DNA of 5,563 nt, taken from assembly GCA_003499955.1 (NCBI GenBank), contig DNRP01000130.1, positions 23,721-29,283 of the forward strand, read 5' to 3'. The number at the start of each line of letters is the position of its first letter. Positions within the stretch are counted from its first letter, which is position 1. Both the position numbers and the translations under genes were made by a program. Source of the DNA: Cyanobacteria bacterium UBA9971. GTDB taxonomy: Bacteria > Cyanobacteriota > Vampirovibrionia > Gastranaerophilales > UBA9971. The notes below the pieces were generated by a model, which ran no database searches, was not told where the DNA came from, and was given only the letters and a program-made list of their open reading frames with translations. Below, one piece after another: positions 1 through 5,563 of the stretch.

Positions 1-2
1 AA

Positions 3-656
3 AAATATGACGAAGCTATTGATAATTATAAAAAAGCAATCAAAATCAATCCTGACAATGCAGAATACCATATAAATCTTGCCAGTGTTTATCAGGAAAT
101 TTCCGAATTAGAAACCTCTATAAAAGAATATCTTACAGCTTTGAATCTGGATAAAACCGATTATAAATCACTTATCTGCATTGCTAATAACTATTCCGAG
201 TTAAAAAAATTTGAAGAAGCTTTTATATATTATGAAAAAGCAATGAAGATCGCTCCTAATTATCATAAAATTTACTTATGTTATGGAATTTCCAAGTCTG
301 AATCGGGCAATGTAAAAGAAGCGATTAATTATTACAAAGAGGCGATAATTCTTAATACTGATGATGTAAAGACTTATATTATTCTTGCAAATACTCTGGC
401 TGAAGAAAATCGCTATGATGAAGCCGTTGAATATTATAAAAAAGCTATTAAAATAGATGATAAAAGCACTATGGCGCATCTTGCATTGGGAAATACCCTA
501 ACATTAAAAGGCAATCTTGAAGATGCCGTTAATCATTACAGAATTGCGAGCAAATTAGAGCCTGAAAATAACGAAATTAACCTTTTATATGCCGAAGCAA
601 TTGAAGAATACACAACAAACGCGATTAAACAACTAAATGACGAGGATGAAAAATGA
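3..656 (+). CDS. TPR-repeat protein, 3' part (5' end outside window)
   Basis: The reading frame is open to the left edge, so the gene starts upstream; the TTG at 141 is an internal leucine codon, not a start. The visible 217 residues are almost entirely tetratricopeptide repeats: the second half of one repeat (bases 3-59), then five full 34-residue units at 60-161, 162-263, 264-365, 366-467 and 468-569. Each ends in a variant of the pattern Y-x-K-A-[IM]-K-I-x-P/D. A short acidic tail follows, ending in DEDEK. TPR arrays form helical scaffolds that bind partner proteins; no enzymatic domain is visible and the partner cannot be read from sequence. The stop overlaps the start of the next gene (ATGA at 653-656), which suggests translational coupling with a Tic20-like membrane protein. 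The TPR call is firm; the specific role is unknown, and an N-terminal catalytic or membrane domain could lie outside the window. Confidence 0.93.
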   Translation, partial: KYDEAIDNYKKAIKINPDNAEYHINLASVYQEISELETSIKEYLTALNLDKTDYKSLICIANNYSELKKFEEAFIYYEKAMKIAPNYHKIYLCYGISKSESGNVKEAINYYKEAIILNTDDVKTYIILANTLAEENRYDEAVEYYKKAIKIDDKSTMAHLALGNTLTLKGNLEDAVNHYRIASKLEPENNEINLLYAEAIEEYTTNAIKQLNDEDEK

Positions 657-1087
657 GAGGATATAGAGATTTTAAGCCTAAAAAGAAATATATAGATATG
701 CCTGACAGAGTACTAAGTACTTTAGTGTATGCTCCATTCTGGGGTTGGTTGATAAGCTTAGGCTGGCTAATAGTTAGTCATATAAAAGGAAAATCTTTAT
801 CTTCTTTTGCAAGATTCAACATTTTTCAGTCAATTTTTATTTCAATATTGATATTTATTTTCGATAAATTAATTGGCATTATTTACAATACTATTGGGAT
901 TATTCCTTTCATCGGTAATATTATTCAAGATATTATTTATTATCCAATATTATATCCCCTAATAATGGGGTTTCCTTTATATCAACTTGCTTTAATTATC
1001 CTTTACGGTTACCTTATGTTCTATGCTTTTACCGGAAGATTTGGGAGAGTTCCTTGGGTTTCTGACATGGTTAAACAAATGGTATAA
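653..1087 (+). CDS. Small multi-spanning membrane protein, Tic20-like
   Basis: This 144-residue protein has a short basic N-terminus (KPKKK at 8-12) and three to four hydrophobic segments, at about 22-42, 58-80, 83-105 and 108-126. Three traits resemble the Tic20 family of cyanobacteria and plastids as I remember it: an ARFN-x2-Q motif (53-59, like the family's vRFNxxQ), about four membrane spans, and a C-terminal G-R-V-P-W-V-S-D motif (131-138, like PxIS near the family's C-terminus). In plastids Tic20 is part of the inner-envelope protein import machinery; the function of bacterial homologues is not settled. The DUF4870-type small membrane proteins also carry an RFNxxQ-like motif and are the main alternative. 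The start is well supported: GAGG at 642-645 lies 7 bases upstream, and the ATG overlaps the preceding TPR gene's stop. I am sure it is a membrane protein and moderately sure of the family. Confidence 0.85.
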   Translation: MRGYRDFKPKKKYIDMPDRVLSTLVYAPFWGWLISLGWLIVSHIKGKSLSSFARFNIFQSIFISILIFIFDKLIGIIYNTIGIIPFIGNIIQDIIYYPILYPLIMGFPLYQLALIILYGYLMFYAFTGRFGRVPWVSDMVKQMV

Positions 1088-1099
1088 AATATAAAAAAC

Positions 1100-1129
1100 T
1101 TGAGCAAAACTCTATAAATCTGCTAAAAT
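1100..1129 (+). promoter_or_regulatory. Probable sigma70-type promoter for the zinc-ribbon/radical SAM pair
   Basis: A -35 candidate TTGAGC (1100-1105) and a -10 candidate TAAAAT (1124-1129) are separated by 18 bases. The -10 is preceded by TGC, giving an extended TGn element. Transcription would start near 1136, leaving a leader of about 32 bases that contains the Shine-Dalgarno site GAAAGG (1154-1159). It is the best-formed promoter-like pair I found in the window and sits in the only gap between the membrane-protein gene and the next start. It was judged by eye only. Confidence 0.6.
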
Positions 1130-1167
1130 AGTCTTGTTATTAATCACTTAAATGAAAGGTTATTACT

Positions 1168-1338
1168 ATGGCAAGAATTGTAAGACCTGTATGGGCGATA
1201 AGATGCAGTTCATCTTCCTGCAAAACCCTTTTTGAAGTTGTTACGATTGAAGAAGGCAAACAACAGGAAGTCATATGCCCCGGTTGCGGTGAGCATTATG
1301 TGTATCCGCCACCAAAAGATCAGGTAAATGCTCAATAG
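1168..1338 (+). CDS. Small four-cysteine zinc-ribbon protein (56 aa)
   Basis: This short gene encodes 56 residues starting MARIVRPVWAIRC. Cysteines at 13, 18, 37 and 40 give C-x4-C then C-P-G-C, the usual layout of a small zinc ribbon binding one zinc ion. A hydrophobic strand (FEVVTI, 22-27) and a charged turn lie between the two pairs. The tail (YVYPPPKD) is proline-rich and probably flexible. The start is well supported by GAAAGG at 1154-1159, 8 bases before ATG, and by a promoter-like pair upstream. The next gene begins 14 bases after the stop, so the two are probably co-transcribed. Family and role are not recognised: ribbons of this size can bind nucleic acid, bind protein or act as accessory subunits. 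The intact frame, ordered cysteines and good translation signals make it very likely a real gene. Confidence 0.85.
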   Translation: MARIVRPVWAIRCSSSSCKTLFEVVTIEEGKQQEVICPGCGEHYVYPPPKDQVNAQ

Positions 1339-1352
1339 GGAAAATTTTTTAT

Positions 1353-2402
1353 TTGATATCTAATAAAGATTCTTCAAAAAGATACACCCAATATAGCCAG
1401 CATCTAAAAGAGTTATTTAACTGCAAAGTTTATAAAGTAACTCTGGATGCCGGCTTTAGTTGTCCGAACAGGGACGGGACTATATCTTCAGGCGGATGTA
1501 TTTTTTGCGAAGACGGGGGATCTTTTTCTCAAGCGCATTCCGGTCAGCTTTCAATAAATGAACAGTTAGATATCAGTATAAAAAAATTAAAAGACAGGTT
1601 TGGCGCTGAAAAATTTATTTCTTATTTTCAGGCTTACAGCAATACTTATGCGTCTGTTGAAAAATTAAAATCTTTATATGATGAAGCTGTTTCACATCCC
1701 GAAGTGGTCGGGCTTTCTATAGGAACACGTCCCGACTGCGTGAATGAAGAAAAAATCAGACTTATAAGCTCTTATGCAGAAAGAAATATTAGTAATAATT
1801 TTTTATCACACACCCCCTGCCCCCTCCCTCAAGGGAGGGGGGGAATAATCGGTGAGGGGGCGAAGCCCCCTCACCTCGACACCCTGAAAAAATATGAAGT
1901 CTGGGTTGAATATGGCTTGCAGTCCATTCATAACAAGACTTTAAAGCTTATAAACAGAGGGCATTCCGCCGAAGATTTCATAAAAGCTTACGAACTTACC
2001 CGAAAAGTTGGGAAAGACATAAAAATTTGCGTTCATGTAATTTTAGGGCTTCCGGGAGAAACACGGAAAGAAATGCTTGAAACTGCAAAAGTTCTTGCGG
2101 ATTTAGGCATAGATGGAATAAAAATTCACTTATTATGCGCTTTAAAAGATACCGAACTTGAAAAAATGTATAACAGAGGTGAATTTAATCCAATTTCTGC
2201 GGAAGATTATGTTGATACTGTGTGCGATTATCTGGAAATTTTACCGCAAGAAACTATAATCCATAGACTTGCGGGCAACGGGTTAAAAAAAATTCTTGTG
2301 GCTCCAAAGTGGTTGCCTGAAAAATTTAAGGTTTTAAATCTTATCGACAGGGAACTTCAAAGACGCGGAACTTTTCAGGGTTCAGGATTTGTCAGTCAAT
2401 AA
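1353..2402 (+). CDS. Radical SAM protein, YhcC/TIGR01212 family, with in-frame repeat insertion
   Basis: The protein has 349 residues. The iron-sulfur cluster motif is C37-PNRDGTISSGG-C49-IF-C52 (C-x11-C-x2-C), the spacing of the TIGR01212/YhcC branch of radical SAM proteins. Other family blocks are YFQAYSNT (91-98), GLSIGTRPDC (120-129), WVEYGLQS (184-191), INRGH (200-204) and GLPGE (232-236). The family binds a 4Fe-4S cluster and S-adenosylmethionine; its reaction is, as far as I know, not established. Residues about 146-180 are extra: E. coli YhcC, about 310 residues from memory, has only a few residues between the matching tyrosines (here Y141 and Y181). The extra stretch is encoded by a GC-rich double hairpin. 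Reading resumes in frame and every core motif is intact, so the enzyme may still fold. The start is TTG at 1353; AGGG at 1337-1340 is a weak, rather distant ribosome site, and no in-frame ATG precedes the cysteine motif. Confidence 0.9.
   Translation: MISNKDSSKRYTQYSQHLKELFNCKVYKVTLDAGFSCPNRDGTISSGGCIFCEDGGSFSQAHSGQLSINEQLDISIKKLKDRFGAEKFISYFQAYSNTYASVEKLKSLYDEAVSHPEVVGLSIGTRPDCVNEEKIRLISSYAERNISNNFLSHTPCPLPQGRGGIIGEGAKPPHLDTLKKYEVWVEYGLQSIHNKTLKLINRGHSAEDFIKAYELTRKVGKDIKICVHVILGLPGETRKEMLETAKVLADLGIDGIKIHLLCALKDTELEKMYNRGEFNPISAEDYVDTVCDYLEILPQETIIHRLAGNGLKKILVAPKWLPEKFKVLNLIDRELQRRGTFQGSGFVSQ
1811..1875. repeat. GC-rich palindromic element, copy 1, inside the radical SAM gene
   Basis: Two perfect hairpins stand in otherwise AT-rich sequence. 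Hairpin 1 (1820-1841) pairs CCCCCTCCCT with AGGGAGGGGG around CA (effectively a TCAA loop). Hairpin 2 (1851-1875) pairs GGTGAGGGGGC with GCCCCCTCACC around GAA. The inserted DNA probably extends somewhat beyond these bases, to about 1787-1890. It reads in frame as a peptide containing PCPLPQGRGG and GEGAKPP. The first half is related, in inverted orientation, to the element at 2461-2546. It resembles short palindromic elements that insert into genes in other bacteria, such as Rickettsia palindromic elements; that class is named by analogy only. Confidence 0.88.
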
Positions 2403-2460
2403 ATTTTTATTTTTACGCTATGATTTTATTTATTAACATTACAATTGCTAAAAAACAAGG

Positions 2461-2546
2461 GCGAGCGAGTCGCCGAAGGCGACGAAAAGCGAGCCAAAAA
2501 TAACCCTCTAGCCCCTTCCCTTGAGGGAAGGGGTTGGGGATGGGTG
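2461..2546. repeat. GC-rich palindromic element, copy 2, intergenic and inverted
   Basis: This element lies between the radical SAM gene and the channel gene. Hairpin A (2469-2483) pairs GTCGCC with GGCGAC around GAA; direct copies of GCGAGC flank it at 2461-2466 and 2489-2494. Hairpin B (2512-2533) pairs CCCCTTCCCT with AGGGAAGGGG around TG. Hairpin B is the same stem as hairpin 1 of the copy at 1811-1875 with one base pair exchanged (C-G for T-A), and its loop is the reverse complement, so this copy is inverted. Read on the minus strand it gives the peptide IPNPFPQGKG, matching TPCPLPQGRG of the other copy. No U-rich tract directly follows hairpin B, so it does not look like a standard intrinsic terminator, though it could still stop or stabilise the upstream transcript. 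Confidence 0.88.
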
Positions 2547-2577
2547 ATAAAATTTTTCTATTATTCTTTAAAATGCT

Positions 2578-2582
2578 GGAGG
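2578..2582 (+). promoter_or_regulatory. Ribosome binding site deciding the mscS-type start
   Basis: GGAGG, followed by AAA, lies 11 bases before the ATG at 2594. It supports that start over two upstream in-frame candidates: TTG at 2534, which is inside the palindromic element, and ATG at 2573, which has no Shine-Dalgarno sequence of its own. Confidence 0.75.
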
Positions 2583-2593
2583 AAATAATTATT

Positions 2594-3403
2594 ATGCACA
2601 TACAACTTTATCTGGATATGCTCATCAAATGGGCTTTAACAAGCGGATTAAAAATAATTTTTGTTGTTATTTTGATGATTTTGGCTTTAAAACTTGTAGA
2701 CAACTTTACAGAAAAGCTGATAAAAAACTTTGTAAGCTCAAATTACGATTCAGAGCTTGAAAAAAGAGTTCATACATTGCGCACAATGACTAAATCAATT
2801 CTTGATGTTTTAATTTTAGCGGTAGGTTCAATGATAATTCTTGAAAAATTGGGAATTAATATAGGTCCTATGCTTGCAGCAGCCGGAGTAGTCGGATTGG
2901 CAGTAGGCTTTGGTTCACAAAGACTGGTGGAAGATCTTATAAGCGGATTTATTATACTTATTGGTGATCAAATCCGGGTCGGCGATGTTATAAAAATCGG
3001 TGATAAAAGCGGTTTGGTCGAAAAAGTCGATTTAAAAATGGTCGTATTAAGAGATGTTGAAGGCAGTGTTCATTTTATAAGAAACGGAAAAATAGATATA
3101 ATAACCAACATGACAAAGGATTATTCTTATTCCGTCTTTGATACAGGCGTTTCTGCAAAAGAAAATATTGATAATGTTATTGAAATCATCAAAGGCATTG
3201 GCGAAGATTTACAAAATAATTCCCAACATAAACACGATATATTGGAGCCTATTGAAATTTTGGGGCTGGACAAGTTTAACGATGCCGCAATAATCATAAA
3301 ATCAAGGATTAAAACAAAGCCTATAAAACAATGGGTTGTGGGAAGAGAATTTAATCTCAGATTAAAAAGAAAATTCGATGAATTAAATATACAAATCCAG
3401 TAA
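2594..3403 (+). CDS. MscS-family mechanosensitive ion channel
   Basis: From the chosen ATG the protein has 269 residues, close to small MscS-type channels such as E. coli MscS (286, from memory). Hydrophobic helices lie at about 18-35 (TM1) and 68-86 (TM2). A glycine/alanine-rich pore helix starts at about 91, with AAAGVVGLAVGFGSQ (95-109) leading into LVEDLISGFIIL (111-122), the pattern of MscS TM3. The segment RVGDVIKIGDKSGLVEKVDL is the family's first beta-domain block after the pore, and a cytoplasmic alpha/beta domain follows to the end. Such channels sit in the inner membrane and open under membrane tension to release solutes during hypo-osmotic shock; some relatives have other gating or roles. 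The start at 2594 has GGAGG upstream; a longer product from TTG 2534 would add 20 residues encoded partly by the palindromic element and is unlikely. No partner gene is evident. Confidence 0.92.
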   Translation: MHIQLYLDMLIKWALTSGLKIIFVVILMILALKLVDNFTEKLIKNFVSSNYDSELEKRVHTLRTMTKSILDVLILAVGSMIILEKLGINIGPMLAAAGVVGLAVGFGSQRLVEDLISGFIILIGDQIRVGDVIKIGDKSGLVEKVDLKMVVLRDVEGSVHFIRNGKIDIITNMTKDYSYSVFDTGVSAKENIDNVIEIIKGIGEDLQNNSQHKHDILEPIEILGLDKFNDAAIIIKSRIKTKPIKQWVVGREFNLRLKRKFDELNIQIQ

Positions 3404-3463
3404 TTTTAATCTTTGGTTCGGTGATATTTTTTGATTTTTAGCTGTATTAGTATTAAGATTATC

Positions 3464-3492
3464 CTGACAGGCAAGTTTTTGGTAAATTTAAA
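3464..3492 (+). promoter_or_regulatory. Possible promoter for typA/bipA
   Basis: CTGACA (3464-3469) matches five of six bases of the -35 consensus. TTTAAA (3487-3492), after a 17-base spacer, is a weak -10. The 172-base gap before the GTPase gene makes an independent promoter likely, but AT-rich sequence produces many chance -10 matches. The predicted leader would be about 75-80 bases. I see no riboswitch-like or terminator-like structure in the rest of the gap. Confidence 0.35.
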
Positions 3493-3575
3493 TAATAAAC
3501 AAAAAATTTCACGTTTTTTTTAAAGCGTAATCGAAATAAAAGAGATTATGAGAAGAGTGCAGGAAGAGTTTACAG

Positions 3576-5375
3576 ATGACAGATAAAAACCACATTTCAA
3601 AATTAAGAAATATAGCAATAATCGCGCACGTTGACCACGGAAAAACAACGCTGGTTGACTGTATGTTAAGACAAAGCGGCGTTTTTCGCGAGAATGAAGT
3701 CGTTCAGGAAAGAGTTATGGACTCAAATGATCTCGAAAGAGAAAGAGGGATAACTATTCTTTCCAAAAATTTATGTATTAACTATGGCGACTACATAATA
3801 AATGTTGTGGACACCCCCGGACACGCGGATTTTGGCGGAGAAGTAGAACGTGTACTCAGCATGGTAGACGGGGCTTTACTTATTGTTGACGCTGCGGAAG
3901 GCCCTATGCCTCAAACACGTTTTGTGCTTTCAAAAGCTCTCGAATTAGGGCTGAAAATGATTGTGGTAATAAATAAAATTGACAGGCAGGGCGCCGATCC
4001 TCATTTGGCTCTTGATAAAGTATTTGAACTTTTCCTTGAGCTTACGGACAAAGAAGAGCATCACGACTTCCCCGTGGTTTATACCAACGCAATTTCAGGA
4101 GTTGCAAAAAATGAAATCGACGAAGAAAGTAACAGCTTTAAGCCTTTGTTTGATGCTGTAATCAACAATATAAAACCGCCAACAGGCAAGATTAACAGTA
4201 ACTTACAGTTTCATGTGACCACTCTTGATTACAGCGAATATCTGGGAAGAATTGCTATAGGCAGAATAGTCAACGGCAAAATAGAAAATAACCAGCAGGC
4301 AAGCTTAATAACAAGAGATGGCAATATTGTAAGAGGCAGAATATCTAAAATCATAGGATTTGAAGGTCTTGACAGGACATATCTGGATACTGCATACGCC
4401 GGAGATATTATTGGCATAGCAGGATTTCCTGATATTCAAATAGGCGAAACTATTTCATCCATTGAAGAGCCTGTAGCTTTGCCATTGATTAATGTTGATG
4501 AGCCTACTTTAAAAATGAATTTCTCGGTTAATGACTCGCCATTTGCCGGACAGGAAGGGAAATTCGTTACTTCCCGCCAACTGAGAAAAAGACTTTATCA
4601 GGAACTGGAAAAAAACGTCAGCTTGAGAGTTGAAGATACAGACAGTACAGAGTGTTTTAAAGTCAGCGGGCGTGGAGAGCTTCACCTTGGAATACTTATT
4701 GAAACAATGAGGCGCGAAGGCTATGAGTTTCAGGTAAGCAAGCCTGAAGTTATTTTTAAAACAATTAATGGCGAAGAGCAAGAACCTTTTGAAAATCTAT
4801 TAATCGATGTTCCTGACGAATTTACAGGAAGTTGTATAGAAAAATTGGCATGGCGTAAAGCTGAAATGCTTGATATGATTTCTAACGGAATACGTACGAA
4901 TATGAATTTTATTATTCCGGCAAGAGGTTTAATAGGTTTCAGAAACGAATTTATCAGGATGACCCGCGGTGAAGGGATTATGTATCACAATTTTGATTCA
5001 TATAAACCGCTTGTTGGCGATATTCAAAAACAAAGAAACGGTTCCCTTATTGCTTTTGAGAACGGTGAGGCAATTCCTTATGCTTTACAACAGTTCGAGG
5101 ACAGAGGACTTTTCTTCGTAACCCCAAAAACAAAGGTTTATAGGGGAATGGTTGTGGGCGAACACAACAGACCGCAAGATATTATGGTTAACGTCTGCAA
5201 AACAAAAAGACTTACCAATATGCGCAGCGCGACGGCTGATGTAATGGTGACCCTTTCCACTCCAAGGATCATGTCGCTTGAAGATTGTCTTGAATACATC
5301 GGGGAAGACGAGTTACTTGAAATTACTCCTGAAAATATCCGTATTCGTAAAGCAAATTGGGTGAAATTAAGATAA
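3576..5375 (+). CDS. typA: Translational GTPase TypA/BipA
   Basis: At 599 residues this is the usual full length for TypA/BipA. The N-terminal G domain shows AHVDHGKT (17-24, G1), RGITI (57-61, G2 with T60), DTPGH (79-83, G3) and NKID (133-136, G4). The G5 position reads YTNAISG (169-175), where E. coli has YASALNG from memory. An EF-G-like beta-barrel domain follows, then the block with RGELHLGIL. The C-terminal domain specific to TypA carries [12 protein letters not shown] and [12 protein letters not shown], which separate it from EF-G, LepA and TetM. TypA/BipA binds the 70S ribosome in its GTP form; it is linked to ribosome assembly at low temperature and to stress responses. The start has AGGAAG at 3561-3566, 9 bases upstream of ATG. 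The gene appears monocistronic, with a gap before it and a converging gene after it. Confidence 0.97.
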   Translation: MTDKNHISKLRNIAIIAHVDHGKTTLVDCMLRQSGVFRENEVVQERVMDSNDLERERGITILSKNLCINYGDYIINVVDTPGHADFGGEVERVLSMVDGALLIVDAAEGPMPQTRFVLSKALELGLKMIVVINKIDRQGADPHLALDKVFELFLELTDKEEHHDFPVVYTNAISGVAKNEIDEESNSFKPLFDAVINNIKPPTGKINSNLQFHVTTLDYSEYLGRIAIGRIVNGKIENNQQASLITRDGNIVRGRISKIIGFEGLDRTYLDTAYAGDIIGIAGFPDIQIGETISSIEEPVALPLINVDEPTLKMNFSVNDSPFAGQEGKFVTSRQLRKRLYQELEKNVSLRVEDTDSTECFKVSGRGELHLGILIETMRREGYEFQVSKPEVIFKTINGEEQEPFENLLIDVPDEFTGSCIEKLAWRKAEMLDMISNGIRTNMNFIIPARGLIGFRNEFIRMTRGEGIMYHNFDSYKPLVGDIQKQRNGSLIAFENGEAIPYALQQFEDRGLFFVTPKTKVYRGMVVGEHNRPQDIMVNVCKTKRLTNMRSATADVMVTLSTPRIMSLEDCLEYIGEDELLEITPENIRIRKANWVKLR

Positions 5376-5422
5376 TATAAAGTATAATTAGGAATCCTCT
5401 ATTTCGTGAATCTTATATATTT

Positions 5423-5563
5423 TTAATTACTAATATTTACTTTAACTATAAATAAACCGGAATTATCTCTGAACAAATTATCATTAATTCCTAATTGTAA
5501 CTGTGCAGCTCCTTCCGGCACAACTAAATTAACCGGTCCATTTCCGATGAAAAACGGAGAACC
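5423..5563 (-). CDS. C-terminal end of a probable secreted/lectin-like beta-domain protein (partial)
   Basis: Read on the minus strand, the frame is open from the right edge and ends in TAA at 5425-5423, giving 46 residues. It contains VPEGAAQLQLGIND then NLFRDNSGLFIVKV, close to a pattern I know from LecA (PA-IL)-like and other beta-sandwich domains of exported proteins: VPxGAxxLxLGxxDxxxxDNxGxFxVxV. In LecA-like lectins the D-N residues of this block bind calcium and sugar. Whether this protein binds sugar cannot be said, since its N-terminus lies outside the window. It converges on typA with 47 bases between the two stops. The motif makes it very likely a genuine gene end; the family assignment is moderate. 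Confidence 0.72.
   Translation of the reverse strand, partial: GSPFFIGNGPVNLVVPEGAAQLQLGINDNLFRDNSGLFIVKVNISN

Noticed and set aside
276..479. Minus-strand open frame of 67 codons within the TPR gene
   Set aside because: It is antisense to clear TPR repeats, biased to F and I as expected from reversed AT-rich coding sequence, and shows no family pattern.
2412..2439. Promoter-like pair TTTACG / TAACAT, 16-base spacer, before the channel gene
   Set aside because: Each hexamer matches consensus at only four of six bases, which is expected by chance in AT-rich DNA, and the palindromic element lies downstream.
1811..2546. The two GC-rich repeats as CRISPR units or insertion sequence ends
   Set aside because: There are only two diverged copies in opposite orientation about 640 bases apart, and no transposase, cas gene or regular spacing; the sequence between them is a conserved enzyme gene.
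2413..2601. Minus-strand open frame of 62 codons across the intergenic element
   Set aside because: Most of its sequence is the palindromic element read backwards; peptides of this type are commonly produced by such repeats and the frame overlaps the channel gene's start.
3979..4161. Second + strand frame of 60 codons inside typA
   Set aside because: It lies fully within a well-conserved GTPase domain, in another frame, with no signal of its own.
4229..4781. Two minus-strand open frames inside typA (4229-4417 and 4509-4781)
   Set aside because: Both are antisense to conserved typA domains and have no recognisable motifs.
5386..5496. 10-base inverted repeat AATTAGGAAT (5386-5395) and ATTCCTAATT (5487-5496)
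   Set aside because: The arms are about 90 bases apart, AT-rich, and one lies in the minus-strand gene; chance is likely. I also found no convincing terminator hairpin in the 47 bases between the two converging genes.

Overview
The window is AT-rich bacterial DNA with ordinary start codons, Shine-Dalgarno sites and tightly packed genes. No marker settles the taxonomy. A Tic20-like membrane protein, AT-rich codon use and GC-rich palindromic repeats in and between genes would fit a non-photosynthetic cyanobacterial relative (Melainabacteria/Vampirovibrionia, for example Gastranaerophilales). That placement is an inference from remembered family patterns.

Left part (1-1338): the 3' end of a tetratricopeptide-repeat (TPR) protein overlaps by 4 bases the start of a small multi-spanning membrane protein with Tic20-like signatures, so the two are probably translationally coupled. 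A short intergenic stretch with a good sigma70-type promoter (extended -10) then leads into a 56-residue four-cysteine zinc-ribbon protein.

Middle (1353-3403): 14 bases after the zinc-ribbon gene is a YhcC/TIGR01212-type radical SAM gene, starting at TTG. It is interrupted in frame by a GC-rich double-hairpin element that adds about 35 residues. A second, inverted relative of this element lies in the gap before the next gene, a MscS-type mechanosensitive channel.

Right part (3576-5563): a complete typA/bipA translational GTPase with its own leader. Facing it on the minus strand is the C-terminal end of a protein with a motif seen in secreted or adhesin/lectin-like domains, cut by the window edge.

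The genes look like ordinary chromosomal housekeeping and envelope functions, not one pathway. The most distinctive content is the pair of related palindromic elements, one of them inside a conserved enzyme gene. I found no CRISPR array, transposase, tRNA, rRNA or phage gene.
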